From Palsa-892 sp963751615 (GTDB lineage: Bacteria > Pseudomonadota > Alphaproteobacteria > Rhizobiales > Xanthobacteraceae), in assembly GCA_963751615.1 (NCBI GenBank), contig CAVVVG010000006.1:310001-374000 (forward strand): DNA of 64,000 bases. The letters run 5' to 3'. The notes under the pieces are model-generated. The model saw only the letters and a program-made list of their open reading frames with translations. It ran no database searches and was not told the origin of the DNA. This document shows, piece after piece, positions 9,654 through 18,699 of the stretch (position 1 is the first letter of the stretch; every line of letters starts with the position of its first letter). The translations under genes were made by a program, and so were the position numbers.

Positions 9654-10955
9654 TCACTCCGCCGCCACCGCTATGCGGTCTTTATGAGCGTTTGCCGAAT
9701 ATTGATCGATCCGTTTTTCGATCTCGCCGCGGAAATGGCGGATCAATCCCTGCACCGGCCAAGCTGCTGCGTCACCGAGTGCGCAGATCGTGTGGCCCTC
9801 GACCAGGCCCGATACCTCCAGCAGCTGGTCGATCTCGCGCTTCTGAGCTCGGCCTTCAACCATACGGGTAAGGACGCGCCACATCCAACCGGTACCTTCG
9901 CGGCACGGCGTGCACTGGCCGCAGGATTCGTGCTTATAAAAATACGAGATCCGCGCGATCGCCTTGACGATATCGGTCGATTTGTCCATCACGATCACAC
10001 CGGCAGTGCCGAGGCCAGATTTCAATTCCTTCAACGCGTCAAAATCCATCGGACAGTCGATGATCTGCGCCGCGGGAACAACCGGCACAGACGATCCTCC
10101 CGGGATCACTGCGAGCAGATTTTCCCAACCGCCCCGTATGCCGCCGCAATGTTCCTCAATCAACTGCCGGAATGGAATACTCATCGCCTCCTCAACATTG
10201 CATGGCTTATTCACATGACCTGAGATGCAAAAAAGTTTGGTACCGAGATTGTTCGGATGGCCAAAGCTCGCAAACCATTTCGCGCCGCGACGCAAGATAT
10301 CGGGTACCACTGCGATCAACTCGACGTTGTTCACAGTCGTCGGGCAACCATAAAGACCCATGTTGGCTGGGAACGGTGGCTTCAGGCGCGGCATTCCTTT
10401 TTTGCCTTCAAGGCTTTCCAGCAGCGCTGTCTCTTCGCCGCAGATATAAGCGCCTGCGCCGTGATGAACGAAGATATCAAAATCCCAACCGTGAATGTTG
10501 TTTTTGCCAATCAGCTTTGCCTCGTAAGCCTGATCAATCGCCGCCTGTAACCTCTCACGTTCGCGGACAAATTCGCCGCGTATATAAATGTAACCAGCGT
10601 TCGCCCCCATGGCGAAACCGGCGATCAGGCTGCCTTCAATCAACAAATGTGGATCGTGCCGTATGATCTCGCGGTCCTTGCAAGTACCTGGCTCGGACTC
10701 ATCGGCATTGACGACCAAATAACAGGGTCTGCCATCCGACTGTTTCGGCATGAACGACCACTTTAGGCCGGTCGGAAACCCAGCTCCGCCGCGACCACGC
10801 AAACCGGAATCCTTCATCTGCTGGACGATCCAATCGCGGCCTTTCTCGAGTAACCCTTTTGTGCCATCCCAAGCGCCACGTTCGCGTGCACCGTTGAGGC
10901 CCCAATCGTGCAACCCGTAAAGGTTCAGGAAAATGCGATCTTTGTCGGCGAGCAT
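9654..10955 (-). CDS. nuoF: NADH-quinone oxidoreductase subunit F (NADH/FMN site)
   Basis: NADH-oxidising flavoprotein of complex I, 433 aa. The FMN-binding GRGGAGFPTGLKW motif, the NADH-binding GAGAYICGEETALLESLEG loop and the N3 [4Fe-4S] ligands in SCGQCTPCREG are all present. It begins 1 bp after nuoE, its structural partner. The 112 bp between its stop and nuoG contain no convincing ORF. Confidence 0.97.
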   Translation of the reverse strand: MLADKDRIFLNLYGLHDWGLNGARERGAWDGTKGLLEKGRDWIVQQMKDSGLRGRGGAGFPTGLKWSFMPKQSDGRPCYLVVNADESEPGTCKDREIIRHDPHLLIEGSLIAGFAMGANAGYIYIRGEFVRERERLQAAIDQAYEAKLIGKNNIHGWDFDIFVHHGAGAYICGEETALLESLEGKKGMPRLKPPFPANMGLYGCPTTVNNVELIAVVPDILRRGAKWFASFGHPNNLGTKLFCISGHVNKPCNVEEAMSIPFRQLIEEHCGGIRGGWENLLAVIPGGSSVPVVPAAQIIDCPMDFDALKELKSGLGTAGVIVMDKSTDIVKAIARISYFYKHESCGQCTPCREGTGWMWRVLTRMVEGRAQKREIDQLLEVSGLVEGHTICALGDAAAWPVQGLIRHFRGEIEKRIDQYSANAHKDRIAVAAE

Positions 10956-10956
10956 A

Positions 10957-11556
10957 TTATTTTCCCACCGTCTTCAAGGTTGTCGGACCACCAACAGGCG
11001 CCGAGAACTGCCGATCAATTTGCGGGCCGGGTTTTGGATTGTTTCCGGCGGCCAATGCGTCTAATAGCTTTTCAAACTTCTCCGATGTCAAATCTTCGTA
11101 GTAGTCGTAATTGATCTGCACCATCGGTGCATTGACGCATGCGCCAAGACATTCAACCTCGCGCCAGGAAAATTTTCCATCGGCCGTGACGTGTTCTTGA
11201 TCTCCCATGCGGCGCTGGCAGACATTCTTGATTTCCTCGGCACCACGCAACATGCAGGGAGTCGTTCCACAGAGCTGGACAAGGTATTTTCCAACTGGTT
11301 CGAGGTTGAACATCGTGTAAAAAGTTGCGACTTCAAGCACGCGAATGTAGGCCATGCCGAGAAAATCGGCGACGAAACGGATCGCCGGTTCAGTCAGCCA
11401 TCCTTCCTGCTCCTGCGCCTTCCAAAGCAATGGGATCACTGCCGAAGCCTGTCGGCCTTCCGGATATTTCGCAATCTCACGCTTCGCCCAACCCAGGTTT
11501 TCTCTGGTGAAGGCGAAGTCCTTCGGTTGCCTTTCGGCGAGACGACGGACGGCCAT
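10957..11556 (-). CDS. nuoE: NADH-quinone oxidoreductase subunit E ([2Fe-2S])
   Basis: Thioredoxin-like [2Fe-2S] subunit carrying cluster N1a, 199 aa. The four ligand cysteines lie in CGTTPCMLRG and CLGACVNAPMVQ. The C-terminal tail beyond the fold is Pro/Gly-rich, as in other rhizobial NuoE. The start ATG overlaps the nuoD stop by one base (TAATG), so translation is probably coupled. Confidence 0.96.
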   Translation of the reverse strand: MAVRRLAERQPKDFAFTRENLGWAKREIAKYPEGRQASAVIPLLWKAQEQEGWLTEPAIRFVADFLGMAYIRVLEVATFYTMFNLEPVGKYLVQLCGTTPCMLRGAEEIKNVCQRRMGDQEHVTADGKFSWREVECLGACVNAPMVQINYDYYEDLTSEKFEKLLDALAAGNNPKPGPQIDRQFSAPVGGPTTLKTVGK

Positions 11557-12740
11557 TAGCGATCCACCTCCCCAAAAACGATATCAAGCGAGCCCATCAC
11601 GGCAGAAACGTCCGCAAGCATGTGGCCGCGGCACAGAAAGTCCATAGCCTGCAAATGCGCGAAACCGGGTGCGCGGATCTTGCAGCGATACGGTTTGTTC
11701 GTGCCATCGGCCACAAGATAGACCCCGAATTCCCCTTTCGGAGCCTCAACCGCAGCGTACACCTCGCCGGCGGGAACATGATAACCCTCGGTGTAAAGCT
11801 TAAAGTGGTGGATCAGCGCTTCCATCGAACGTTTCATCTGCCCGCGCTTCGGCGGCACGATCTTGTTGTCTACATTCGAAACCGGTCCGATTTCTTTGGC
11901 GAGCCGCTCGACACATTGCTTCATGATCTTGGTCGACTGTCGCATCTCTTCCATACGGACGTGATAACGGTCATAGCAATCACCGTTCTTACCGATTGGA
12001 ATATCGAAATCGAGCTCGCTATAGCATTCGTAGGGCTGCGCCTTGCGCAAATCCCACGCCGCACCCGCGCCACGCACCATGACGCCGGAGAAGCCGCGCA
12101 CCCATGCATCCTCAAGTTTTACGACTCCGATATCCACATTCCGTTGCTTAAAAATTCGGTTGTCGCTGAGGAGGCCTTCAATATCGTCGCAGACTTTCAG
12201 AAAAGGATCGCAGAATGCGCCGATGTCGTCTACGAGTTTAGATGGTAGATCTTGATGAACGCCGCCAGGACGGAAATACGCTGCATGCATGCGCGAGCCC
12301 GATGCTCGCTCGTAAAATACCATCAGCTTTTCGCGCTCTTCGAAGCCCCATAGCGGCGGGGTCAGCGCACCAACGTCCATTGCTTGAGTGGTGACATTTA
12401 GGAGATGCGAGAGCAATCGGCCAATTTCCGAGTAAAGAACGCGGATCAATTGTCCGCGTTTGGGCACCTCGGCCTGAAGAAGTTTCTCAACCGCAAGACA
12501 GAAAGCATGTTCTTGGTTCATCGGCGAGGTGTAATCGAGCCGATCAAAATAAGGTATCGCCTGTAAATATGTTTTTGCCTCGATCAGTTTCTCTGTGCCG
12601 CGATGTAGTAAGCCGATATGCGGATCGACACGCTCCACGACTTCCCCATCTAGTTCAAGCACAAGACGCAATACACCGTGCGCCGAAGGATGTTGCGGTC
12701 CGAAATTGATCTGAAAATTACGGAGCGGTGCTTCAGCCAT
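11556..12740 (-). CDS. nuoD: NADH-quinone oxidoreductase subunit D
   Basis: 49-kDa-type subunit at the quinone reduction site, 394 aa, related to the [NiFe]-hydrogenase large subunit. INFGPQHPSAHGVLRL, with the quinone-site His, and LLSHLLNVTTQAMDVGAL are intact. The start MAEAPLRNFQ is the family start; 24 upstream in-frame codons have no family match. No strong Shine-Dalgarno precedes it, but the stop of the small ORF 12733-12879 overlaps its start, so re-initiation is possible. Confidence 0.96.
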   Translation of the reverse strand: MAEAPLRNFQINFGPQHPSAHGVLRLVLELDGEVVERVDPHIGLLHRGTEKLIEAKTYLQAIPYFDRLDYTSPMNQEHAFCLAVEKLLQAEVPKRGQLIRVLYSEIGRLLSHLLNVTTQAMDVGALTPPLWGFEEREKLMVFYERASGSRMHAAYFRPGGVHQDLPSKLVDDIGAFCDPFLKVCDDIEGLLSDNRIFKQRNVDIGVVKLEDAWVRGFSGVMVRGAGAAWDLRKAQPYECYSELDFDIPIGKNGDCYDRYHVRMEEMRQSTKIMKQCVERLAKEIGPVSNVDNKIVPPKRGQMKRSMEALIHHFKLYTEGYHVPAGEVYAAVEAPKGEFGVYLVADGTNKPYRCKIRAPGFAHLQAMDFLCRGHMLADVSAVMGSLDIVFGEVDR

Positions 12741-12879
12741 TACATCGCCCCGACGGAGTAGGTGCGTCGCGCGGAATGTCGATATTGGTTGCGAAACTGC
12801 CCTCGCCCGCAATCGTCTTGTTTACCGAAATCCCGAAAGCGTGTTTCCGCTTTAAGCTGGGTCGGGGTGTCGCTTTCAT
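12733..12879 (-). CDS. small ORF between nuoC and nuoD (48 aa), unknown function
   Basis: A 48-codon frame that exactly bridges the nuoC-nuoD gap. Its ATG overlaps the nuoC stop by four bases (ATGA), an AAGGAGGCG Shine-Dalgarno lies just upstream, and its TGA ends 8 bp inside nuoD. The product starts MKATPRPSLKRKHAF, is basic at the N-terminus, lacks a membrane segment, and continues with GEGSFATNIDIPRDAP. I do not recognise a family. It may be a real small protein, or a translated spacer that carries ribosomes to the poorly preceded nuoD start. Both readings are inference. Confidence 0.5.
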   Translation of the reverse strand: MKATPRPSLKRKHAFGISVNKTIAGEGSFATNIDIPRDAPTPSGRCNG

Positions 12880-13493
12880 GACGCCTCCTTCCCGTTGCTC
12901 TTCTTTTCGTCACCCGGTAGGACGTAATCGACACCTTCCCAAGGTGAAAGGAAATCAAAATTTCGAAATTCCTGCGCGAGCTTTACCGGCTCGTAGACCA
13001 CGCGCTTCTGCTGATCGTCATAACGGACCTCGACGAAACCTGTCAGCGGAAAATCCTTTCGTAACGGGTGGCCATCAAAACCATAATCCGTGAGCAGCCG
13101 CCGCAACTCCGGATGCCCCGTGAACAAGATCCCGTATAGATCATAGGCTTCACGCTCGAACCAATTGGCGCCCGGATAGACATTACAGATCGAAGGCACC
13201 GGACTCGCCTCGTCAGTTTCGATCTTCACACGCACACGAATGTTATGTTTGGGTGAGAGTAAATGATAAACGACGTCAAAACGCTTTTCGCGTGCTGGCC
13301 AATCTACTCCGCAAATATCAATCAAGCTCCAAAACCAGCAGCGCGGATCGTGACAGAGAAACCGCGCGACGTCTTCGATCGAAATCCTGTTGGCATTTAT
13401 GGTGAGCTCGCCATTCGCGATCTCAAAGCCCCTAATCGCGCTCGGTAGCGCGCGAGTAATATGCTCGCCGATTTCGCGGAGCTGCTCTTCCAT
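12876..13493 (-). CDS. nuoC: NADH-quinone oxidoreductase subunit C
   Basis: 30-kDa-type connecting-arm subunit, 205 aa, encoded separately from nuoD (they are fused in E. coli). The signature EREAYDLYGILFTGHPELRR is complete, followed by LTDYGFDGHPLRKDFPLTG. Starts 12 bp after nuoB and ends with a four-base overlap with the small ORF ahead of nuoD. Confidence 0.96.
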   Translation of the reverse strand: MEEQLREIGEHITRALPSAIRGFEIANGELTINANRISIEDVARFLCHDPRCWFWSLIDICGVDWPAREKRFDVVYHLLSPKHNIRVRVKIETDEASPVPSICNVYPGANWFEREAYDLYGILFTGHPELRRLLTDYGFDGHPLRKDFPLTGFVEVRYDDQQKRVVYEPVKLAQEFRNFDFLSPWEGVDYVLPGDEKKSNGKEAS

Positions 13494-13505
13494 GGCAATC
13501 CGCCC

Positions 13506-14066
13506 TCAACGCTCAATCGTGCCGGTGCGGCGGATTTTTTTCTGCAGCAACAGCACGCCGTAAAGCAGGGCTTCCGCGGTCGGCGGACAACCCGGCACAT
13601 AGATGTCGACCGGCACGATGCGATCGCAGCCGCGCACAACAGAATAGGAATAGTGATAATAACCGCCACCGTTGGCACAGGATCCCATCGAGATAACGTA
13701 GCGCGGTTCTGGCATCTGATCGTAAACCTTGCGCATGGCCGGCGCCATTTTGTTAGTAAGCGTGCCCGCCACGATCATCACGTCTGATTGGCGTGGCGAC
13801 GCACGCGGAGCGAAGCCAAAACGCTCAACATCGTAACGGGGCATCGACATCTGCATCATCTCGATGGCGCAACATGCGAGCCCGAATGTCATCCACATCA
13901 GCGAGCCCGTGCGTGCCCAATTGATCAGGTCGTCGGTTGTCGTGACGAGGAACCCTTTATCGGCAAGCTCGTCGCTTAGCCCCGACAAAAAAACATCAGA
14001 CGTCGCGACGGCACTTCCCCTACGCGGATCGATAATTTTAGCGCTCATGGGTGTATTTAATCCCAC
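13506..14066 (-). CDS. nuoB: NADH-quinone oxidoreductase subunit B (cluster N2)
   Basis: PSST-type subunit carrying the terminal [4Fe-4S] cluster N2, 186 aa. The adjacent cysteines in GLACCAIEMMQMSMPRYD and the later CDRIVPVDIYVPGCPP ligands are present. I chose the GTG at 14066, which gives MGLNTPMS: it has AAAGGAG upstream, and related NuoB proteins also begin MGLN. The ATG at 14048 is the alternative. The chosen start overlaps nuoA by 10 bp. Confidence 0.96.
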   Translation of the reverse strand: MGLNTPMSAKIIDPRRGSAVATSDVFLSGLSDELADKGFLVTTTDDLINWARTGSLMWMTFGLACCAIEMMQMSMPRYDVERFGFAPRASPRQSDVMIVAGTLTNKMAPAMRKVYDQMPEPRYVISMGSCANGGGYYHYSYSVVRGCDRIVPVDIYVPGCPPTAEALLYGVLLLQKKIRRTGTIER

Positions 14067-14422
14067 TCCAACGCTCCTTTACGCCACTCATAAATAAAAC
14101 CGATTGTCAGCACGCCGAGGAAAACCATCATGGACCAAAAACCAAAGGCGCCCAACTCGCCAAATGTGATAGCCCACGGGAAAAGAAATGCGACTTCTAG
14201 ATCAAAAATGATGAACAAAATTGCGACTAGATAAAACCGCACGTCGAACTTCATTCGTGCATCGTCGAATGCGTTGAACCCACATTCGTAAGCAGACAAT
14301 TTTTCAGGGTCAGGCTTCGAAAACGCGACAAAAAAGGGCGAAATGAGGAGCGACAATCCAATTGCGGTCGCAATAACGATGAAAATCACAATCGGCAGAT
14401 AAGCCTGAAGCAGGGCGTCCAT
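14057..14422 (-). CDS. nuoA: NADH-quinone oxidoreductase subunit A
   Basis: First gene of the operon; small membrane subunit of complex I, 121 aa, three helices. The conserved YECGFNAFDDARMKFDVRFY loop and the helix FLLFIIFDLEVAF-like segment are seen. The start MDALLQAYLPIVIF follows the usual N-terminus; 17 upstream in-frame codons are not used in the family. The promoter must lie in the 430 bp to its right. Confidence 0.95.
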   Translation of the reverse strand: MDALLQAYLPIVIFIVIATAIGLSLLISPFFVAFSKPDPEKLSAYECGFNAFDDARMKFDVRFYLVAILFIIFDLEVAFLFPWAITFGELGAFGFWSMMVFLGVLTIGFIYEWRKGALEWD

Positions 14423-14511
14423 TAAATGCCTCGCGGGTGCTGCCCCAATGGCGTAATCGTCATCTCCGGGCAATTCGATCCCGACGATGCGAACAATTCA
14501 AAAGTGTTTAG

Positions 14512-14540
14512 GGATTAACGCACGGTTGAACCCTAAGCAA
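14512..14540 (-). promoter_or_regulatory. candidate nuo operon promoter
   Basis: On the minus strand TTGCTT (14540-14535) and TAATCC (14517-14512) are separated by 17 bp, a passable sigma-70 spacing. Transcription would start near 14505, leaving a leader of about 80 nt before nuoA. Boxes chosen by eye; no operator is recognised. Confidence 0.3.
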
Positions 14541-14562
14541 GACCGACAAACTACGTAGCCTT

Positions 14563-14606
14563 TTCCAGCTTGAGACCAGCTAAGTTCCAGCTTGCAACCA
14601 GCTAAG
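14563..14606. repeat. 22-bp tandem duplication upstream of nuoA
   Basis: Two adjacent 22-bp units, 14563-14584 and 14585-14606, differ at two positions and both contain CCAGCTT and ACCAGCTAAG. The unit itself carries a near palindrome (AGCTT..AGCT). It lies just upstream of the candidate nuo promoter. The remaining spacer up to 14855 shows no gene that I can support. Confidence 0.7.
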
Positions 14607-14855
14607 TGCTGAATTTAACAGAGTATTTTTGCTATCATGAATTGCGACAAATCAGACAAAACAAGTTTGGCGCGCTAAGCGCCTTTCGAATCGCCTTATT
14701 GATTTTGCGCTCGAACGGGCGCCGATTGCGGCCGCCGAATTTGGCGTGACCGCTCTTGGACACATTGGTCAAAATTTGGCGATCGAGATAACAAAAAAAA
14801 CGTGAGAGATGAGAGATGGAATTTGCGCAATGGACCTTGACCCATCAAGGCCCAT

Positions 14856-16040
14856 CTACTTCGATTGTTCCTGTCCTTTGTGTGGCGAGGCCTCTCCCTT
14901 TTGCAGCGACGAGTTGTGCTGCTGGGTTTTTGGTGACTTATCTAGCTTGCGCGGATTGCGTTCCTGCTTTTGAGAACTTCCTGACTTGTGGCGATTTTTT
15001 TGCTCAACAGTTTTTTTCAGCGAACGGTTGTCCTGCGTATGACGTTTATTTCCCTGTTTTCGGGTCGAACCCTCGAAATTGCTCGCAGTGCCATGGGTAT
15101 GAGATGGACCGTTCGCTCCGCCAAGCTTTTTTTGTAGTTGAGGATTAATCTCCACGCCACGCGCGGCATTGATCGGCATATCACCAAGGCGGCCACGCTC
15201 GCCGCGTGCCAGTGCTTTTGGCATCAATACATGGTCGTTCGGCTGAAATACACGATTGTTCTCGCGCATGTTGATCCGCGTGTGTTCACGATCCCGAAAT
15301 CCCTCGCGCAAGACTAAGGACCCCGTTACACCGACGGTGCCCCCAACCACCAGAGGCGCGATCGAAACAGAATGGAAAGGGCGACCACTAGCGCGCGCGA
15401 TGAACACAGGCGAAATACCAGGATTAATGCCGAGCCTGCGTCCACCGCCGAGCACGAAGCTGCGGTTCACGACTGCGCACCGACGAAAATATACGAACCG
15501 GTCCTGAGGCGGCAGGATCACCGAGTAGATTTGCGGCGCCAACAAATCGCCCACGCGAACGAAAATATAAGTGTCAGGATTTTCATCTTCGTCAATCAAT
15601 CCGTCCGGAGGTAGCGGTGCCCAACCAACGACGTCGTCACCCTGTCGCCAACTCACCCATGCCGGCCCCCACTCTTCGCTTGGAATCCAGATCCAACCGA
15701 GTTCGCTATCAAACATCCAGCGGCCGTAGTGATAGGTCACCCAGCCGAACTCCTCGTCCGAATCCCAATACCAACCCCATTCGTCCGTGTAGACCCAGTG
15801 TCCTTGCCGGTAAGGCTGCCAACCCTGCGGGATTTGCTCGAGAATCCAGACCTGGCCCCAGCGCGGATGCTGAACCCATTGACCGTATCCTTCCAGGGCC
15901 GCGCGAAAATCGACTGGCAGCTTAGCTTGCGCGTACGCTGTATGCGAACAGAAAACTCCATTGGAGATTGACGTGAGCGCCACAAGCGCAGCAACCATTG
16001 CGCGGCGAATACGGGTCGAAATTGACTTGGAACTCGGCAT
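14856..16040 (-). CDS. secreted DUF6600-type protein with WG-rich repeats
   Basis: 394 aa. An N-terminal signal peptide (about residues 1-37, ending ..HTAYAQA) is followed by a tryptophan/glycine-rich domain: GQVWILEQIPQGWQPY, GHWVYTDEWGWYWDSD, FGWVTYHYGRW, WGPAWVSW. This spacing of W-G and YHYGRW is the hallmark of DUF6600 proteins. The last 100 residues are hydrophilic, rich in Lys, Gln, Asn and Ser, probably disordered. Function unknown; likely periplasmic or surface-exposed. It lies downstream of the caspase-like gene on the same strand, so the two may be co-transcribed. Confidence 0.75.
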   Translation of the reverse strand: MPSSKSISTRIRRAMVAALVALTSISNGVFCSHTAYAQAKLPVDFRAALEGYGQWVQHPRWGQVWILEQIPQGWQPYRQGHWVYTDEWGWYWDSDEEFGWVTYHYGRWMFDSELGWIWIPSEEWGPAWVSWRQGDDVVGWAPLPPDGLIDEDENPDTYIFVRVGDLLAPQIYSVILPPQDRFVYFRRCAVVNRSFVLGGGRRLGINPGISPVFIARASGRPFHSVSIAPLVVGGTVGVTGSLVLREGFRDREHTRINMRENNRVFQPNDHVLMPKALARGERGRLGDMPINAARGVEINPQLQKKLGGANGPSHTHGTASNFEGSTRKQGNKRHTQDNRSLKKTVEQKNRHKSGSSQKQERNPRKLDKSPKTQQHNSSLQKGEASPHKGQEQSK

Positions 16041-16214
16041 CTGTCGCGCCTCGTCAACTTACGTACGTTGCCATGCTACAGACCGCAAACATGCGGACCA
16101 AATAAACAGCGGAACTTTCACCGCCAATCTACTGTCCGATCGACCATGTTTTGTTCAAGGATCTCGTTGGTGGAAACAAGATGCAAATGGTGGCAATCGC
16201 GAGAATCTCGCTTT

Positions 16215-16391
16215 TCACCTTGGACAGGCCGGCTGACCCGCTGCGCCGCAGCTCGGCACCTGCTTTATTGAAGGTTGAGGCTGGGGTTGCCTCTGTTGCT
16301 GAATCTGCTGCTGAATTTTCTGCTGCTGGATTTGCTGTTGATTTTGCTGTTAAATCCTCTGCTGCTGGATTTGCTGCTGCTGGATTTGCTG
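16215..16391 (-). pseudogene. in-frame continuation of the Gln-rich tail beyond two stops
   Basis: After the TAA at 16392-16394 the same frame continues as Gln-rich repeats (QQIQQQQIQQQRI), meets a second TAA in the same ATT-TAA-CAG context, then runs on as QQNQQQIQQQKIQQQIQQQR and PQPQPSIKQVPS before a Cys-bearing end (CGAAGQPACPR) and a TGA at 16215. The preserved non-repetitive end suggests that the ancestral protein reached this TGA and that the stops arose by repeat slippage or mutation. Seen directly; the history is inference. Confidence 0.6.
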
Positions 16392-18437
16392 TTAAATCTT
16401 CTGCTGTTGGTTCTGCTGTTGAGTCCTCTGCTGCTGGATCTGCTGCTGGATTTGCTGTTGGTTTTGCTGCTGAATCTGCTGTTGACTTTTTTGTTCGAGA
16501 AGCTTCTGTCGTTGGCGATTCTCTTCAAAGCTCTTTTCCCGCAAAAGTTTTTGATCCTGCAATTTCTGCTCTTGGATGTTTTGCTGTTGACCCTTTTGTT
16601 GGATTATCTGCTGCTGAATCTTCTGCTGATCGACATTCGACGGTTGACCTTGCTGCTGAAGAATTCGCTGCTGGGTTTTCTGTTGTATCTGCTGCGGACC
16701 TTTTTGAGCGTCCGGAAGTTTTTGTTGTTGGAGCGGCTGCATGCCTGGCAATGGCTGACCAAGTTGAGGCTGGTTTGATAGGGACTGACCGAACGGCGGC
16801 TGACCGGGGATTGCAGATTTCTGCCCCGAACCTTGAGGACTTTGCTGTTGAATAAGCTTGGCTTTCTGTTCGACTGACGGGGGTAATGAAACATTCAGTT
16901 GCGCGGCAGCGTTAGCGCTGCCGTTCTGCAACGACTTTGCACCTAGTAATATTTGCTGAGCGGCGGGCGTTATAGTTTGTCCTTTTTGGTTTGTTATAAT
17001 GACCGTGTTGTTCACATTGTTAATAACCACCTTGTTGTGGATGTTGTGAAAAATCACGTTATTGGGCGGTGGAGTAACGTGAGCTGGCCGTCTAATCCAA
17101 ACCGGAACTGGCAGGAAGACCGGAATTGGCAGAACATAGATTCCAACCGGCGGTGGTGGCGGCTCGAGCTCCAAGAAATAAGCAGGCGGCGGTGGGAGAT
17201 AGTACACAGACGCCGGCGGAGGCGATACGAATCCGAAATCCGGATCGTCGAACTCGAGCACTGGGCGCTCGAAGTAAACGACTTCTTCCTCGGGTGGTGG
17301 CGGGATATCGTAGGCAAAGATGGGAAACGATGGCGGCGGCTCCAGAGCCGCAGTGAGATACGCAAGACGACGACGTGCATCCGCAGCATGTGGGCCATTG
17401 GGATACCGGCGCAAGTACGACCAATAGGCGGGTGGAGTGTCCGCAGCCCGGGTGCGGCGCCACGTAATGGCTTCTCGGCGCGCGGCTAAAATAGCCTGTA
17501 TTCGCTTCGCGAGCGGATCATTCGGATAGGCGACAAGAAAATCCTCGTAGCCTTGTAACGTGTCGCGGTCTAGGGCTGCAGTATAAGCGTCTTGCGCACT
17601 GAGGTCGCGAATAGGTTTGGAACGAAATGCTGAGGTCTGATCTTCCGATACCGGCGGTGGTGGCGCATCAGCAGCCCGCTCGAAAAAAAGAAACGACCCT
17701 TGCACGTTTGTTGAGTTCCAAGGAACTTCGGCGCCCTTCGTTATTTCATTAACGCGCAATCGTACCCTGTCGAACAAATTACTGAGCGGTAGGCCTCCTT
17801 CGCGCATCATCTCCGCAAGCGCTTGGGCGTATGGCCCGTAAGGACCCTGTCCTTCTGGTGCCACAGTGCCGGGGGCGGCGTTGAAAGCGATCAACCCTAT
17901 TTCAGGCTCTACCAGCGCCAAACCGCCAGCGATCGGCGGCCCGGACCTTGCAAATGGATTGGCACGAGCGGCGTCGAGAACGACAATATTGGTCTTCAAT
18001 TTAAGCGCCGCGAGAGGCCTCGTATAATCTGAAACGCGGACCGCTTCGACCGATATGTCGGTATCACGTGTGATTTTTGCGTCGATGGGAACGAGGTAAT
18101 TCTCGCCTTCGAGTTGTAAACCGTAGCCCCCGAAATATATGAAGGCTACGGCATCGGGGCCTGCAGTAGAGGCTTTGTCTAGAAAGTCGCGAAAAGCACG
18201 GCGAAGCGAATCTTGATCGAGATCCCGCGCGCCAACAACATCAAAACCGGCAGCTTGTAGAGTTTGCGCGATAAGCCCCGCGTCGTTGGCGGGTGTCGTG
18301 AGTGGACCTACTTGATAAGCAGCATTCCCAATGACAAGCGCAATACGCTTCTCAGTCGGCTCCGCCTTAAGTGGAGCGACGATTGTGATCAACACAAGCG
18401 TGAGGAGCCCGAACAGGAATTTCAGAGCCGCCGGCAT
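16392..18437 (-). CDS. secreted caspase-fold pseudoenzyme with Gln-rich C-terminus
   Basis: 681 aa from the start MPAALKFLFGLLTLVLI, which gives a clean signal peptide (about 1-25); 34 further in-frame codons upstream are open but would bury it. Residues about 30-275 match the peptidase C14 (metacaspase-like) fold: RIALVIGNAAY, then FIYFGGYG and NYLVPIDAKI, then VVLDAARANPF. The usual catalytic His of the GHG motif is Tyr105 and the usual Cys of DACR is Ala157, so it should be proteolytically inactive. A TPR-like stretch, a Pro/Tyr-rich segment and a long poly-Gln region follow. Confidence 0.8.
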   Translation of the reverse strand: MPAALKFLFGLLTLVLITIVAPLKAEPTEKRIALVIGNAAYQVGPLTTPANDAGLIAQTLQAAGFDVVGARDLDQDSLRRAFRDFLDKASTAGPDAVAFIYFGGYGLQLEGENYLVPIDAKITRDTDISVEAVRVSDYTRPLAALKLKTNIVVLDAARANPFARSGPPIAGGLALVEPEIGLIAFNAAPGTVAPEGQGPYGPYAQALAEMMREGGLPLSNLFDRVRLRVNEITKGAEVPWNSTNVQGSFLFFERAADAPPPPVSEDQTSAFRSKPIRDLSAQDAYTAALDRDTLQGYEDFLVAYPNDPLAKRIQAILAARREAITWRRTRAADTPPAYWSYLRRYPNGPHAADARRRLAYLTAALEPPPSFPIFAYDIPPPPEEEVVYFERPVLEFDDPDFGFVSPPPASVYYLPPPPAYFLELEPPPPPVGIYVLPIPVFLPVPVWIRRPAHVTPPPNNVIFHNIHNKVVINNVNNTVIITNQKGQTITPAAQQILLGAKSLQNGSANAAAQLNVSLPPSVEQKAKLIQQQSPQGSGQKSAIPGQPPFGQSLSNQPQLGQPLPGMQPLQQQKLPDAQKGPQQIQQKTQQRILQQQGQPSNVDQQKIQQQIIQQKGQQQNIQEQKLQDQKLLREKSFEENRQRQKLLEQKSQQQIQQQNQQQIQQQIQQQRTQQQNQQQKI

Positions 18438-18618
18438 GATAGACCCGCTGTCGAACGAAAACGCTGACCCAAAAAACATATGACGTAAAGGCCTTGAACG
18501 ACGCATGAATGGAAGACGGCCTAATACGGGCGGAAGCATGTTGAAAAATGCAAAAGTACAAGTTCAATTAATCGGATTAAACTGACGCATTATGGGTGGG
18601 AATGGACCGGTCCCAAAA

Positions 18619-18695
<77 letters not shown>

Positions 18696-18699
18696 ATGA

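Noticed and set aside
16275..16855. Long Leu-rich or Ala/Ser-rich plus-strand frames opposite the Gln-rich tail
   Set aside because: A poly-CAG repeat read on the other strand gives open CTG/TGC frames automatically; they are shadows of the repeat.
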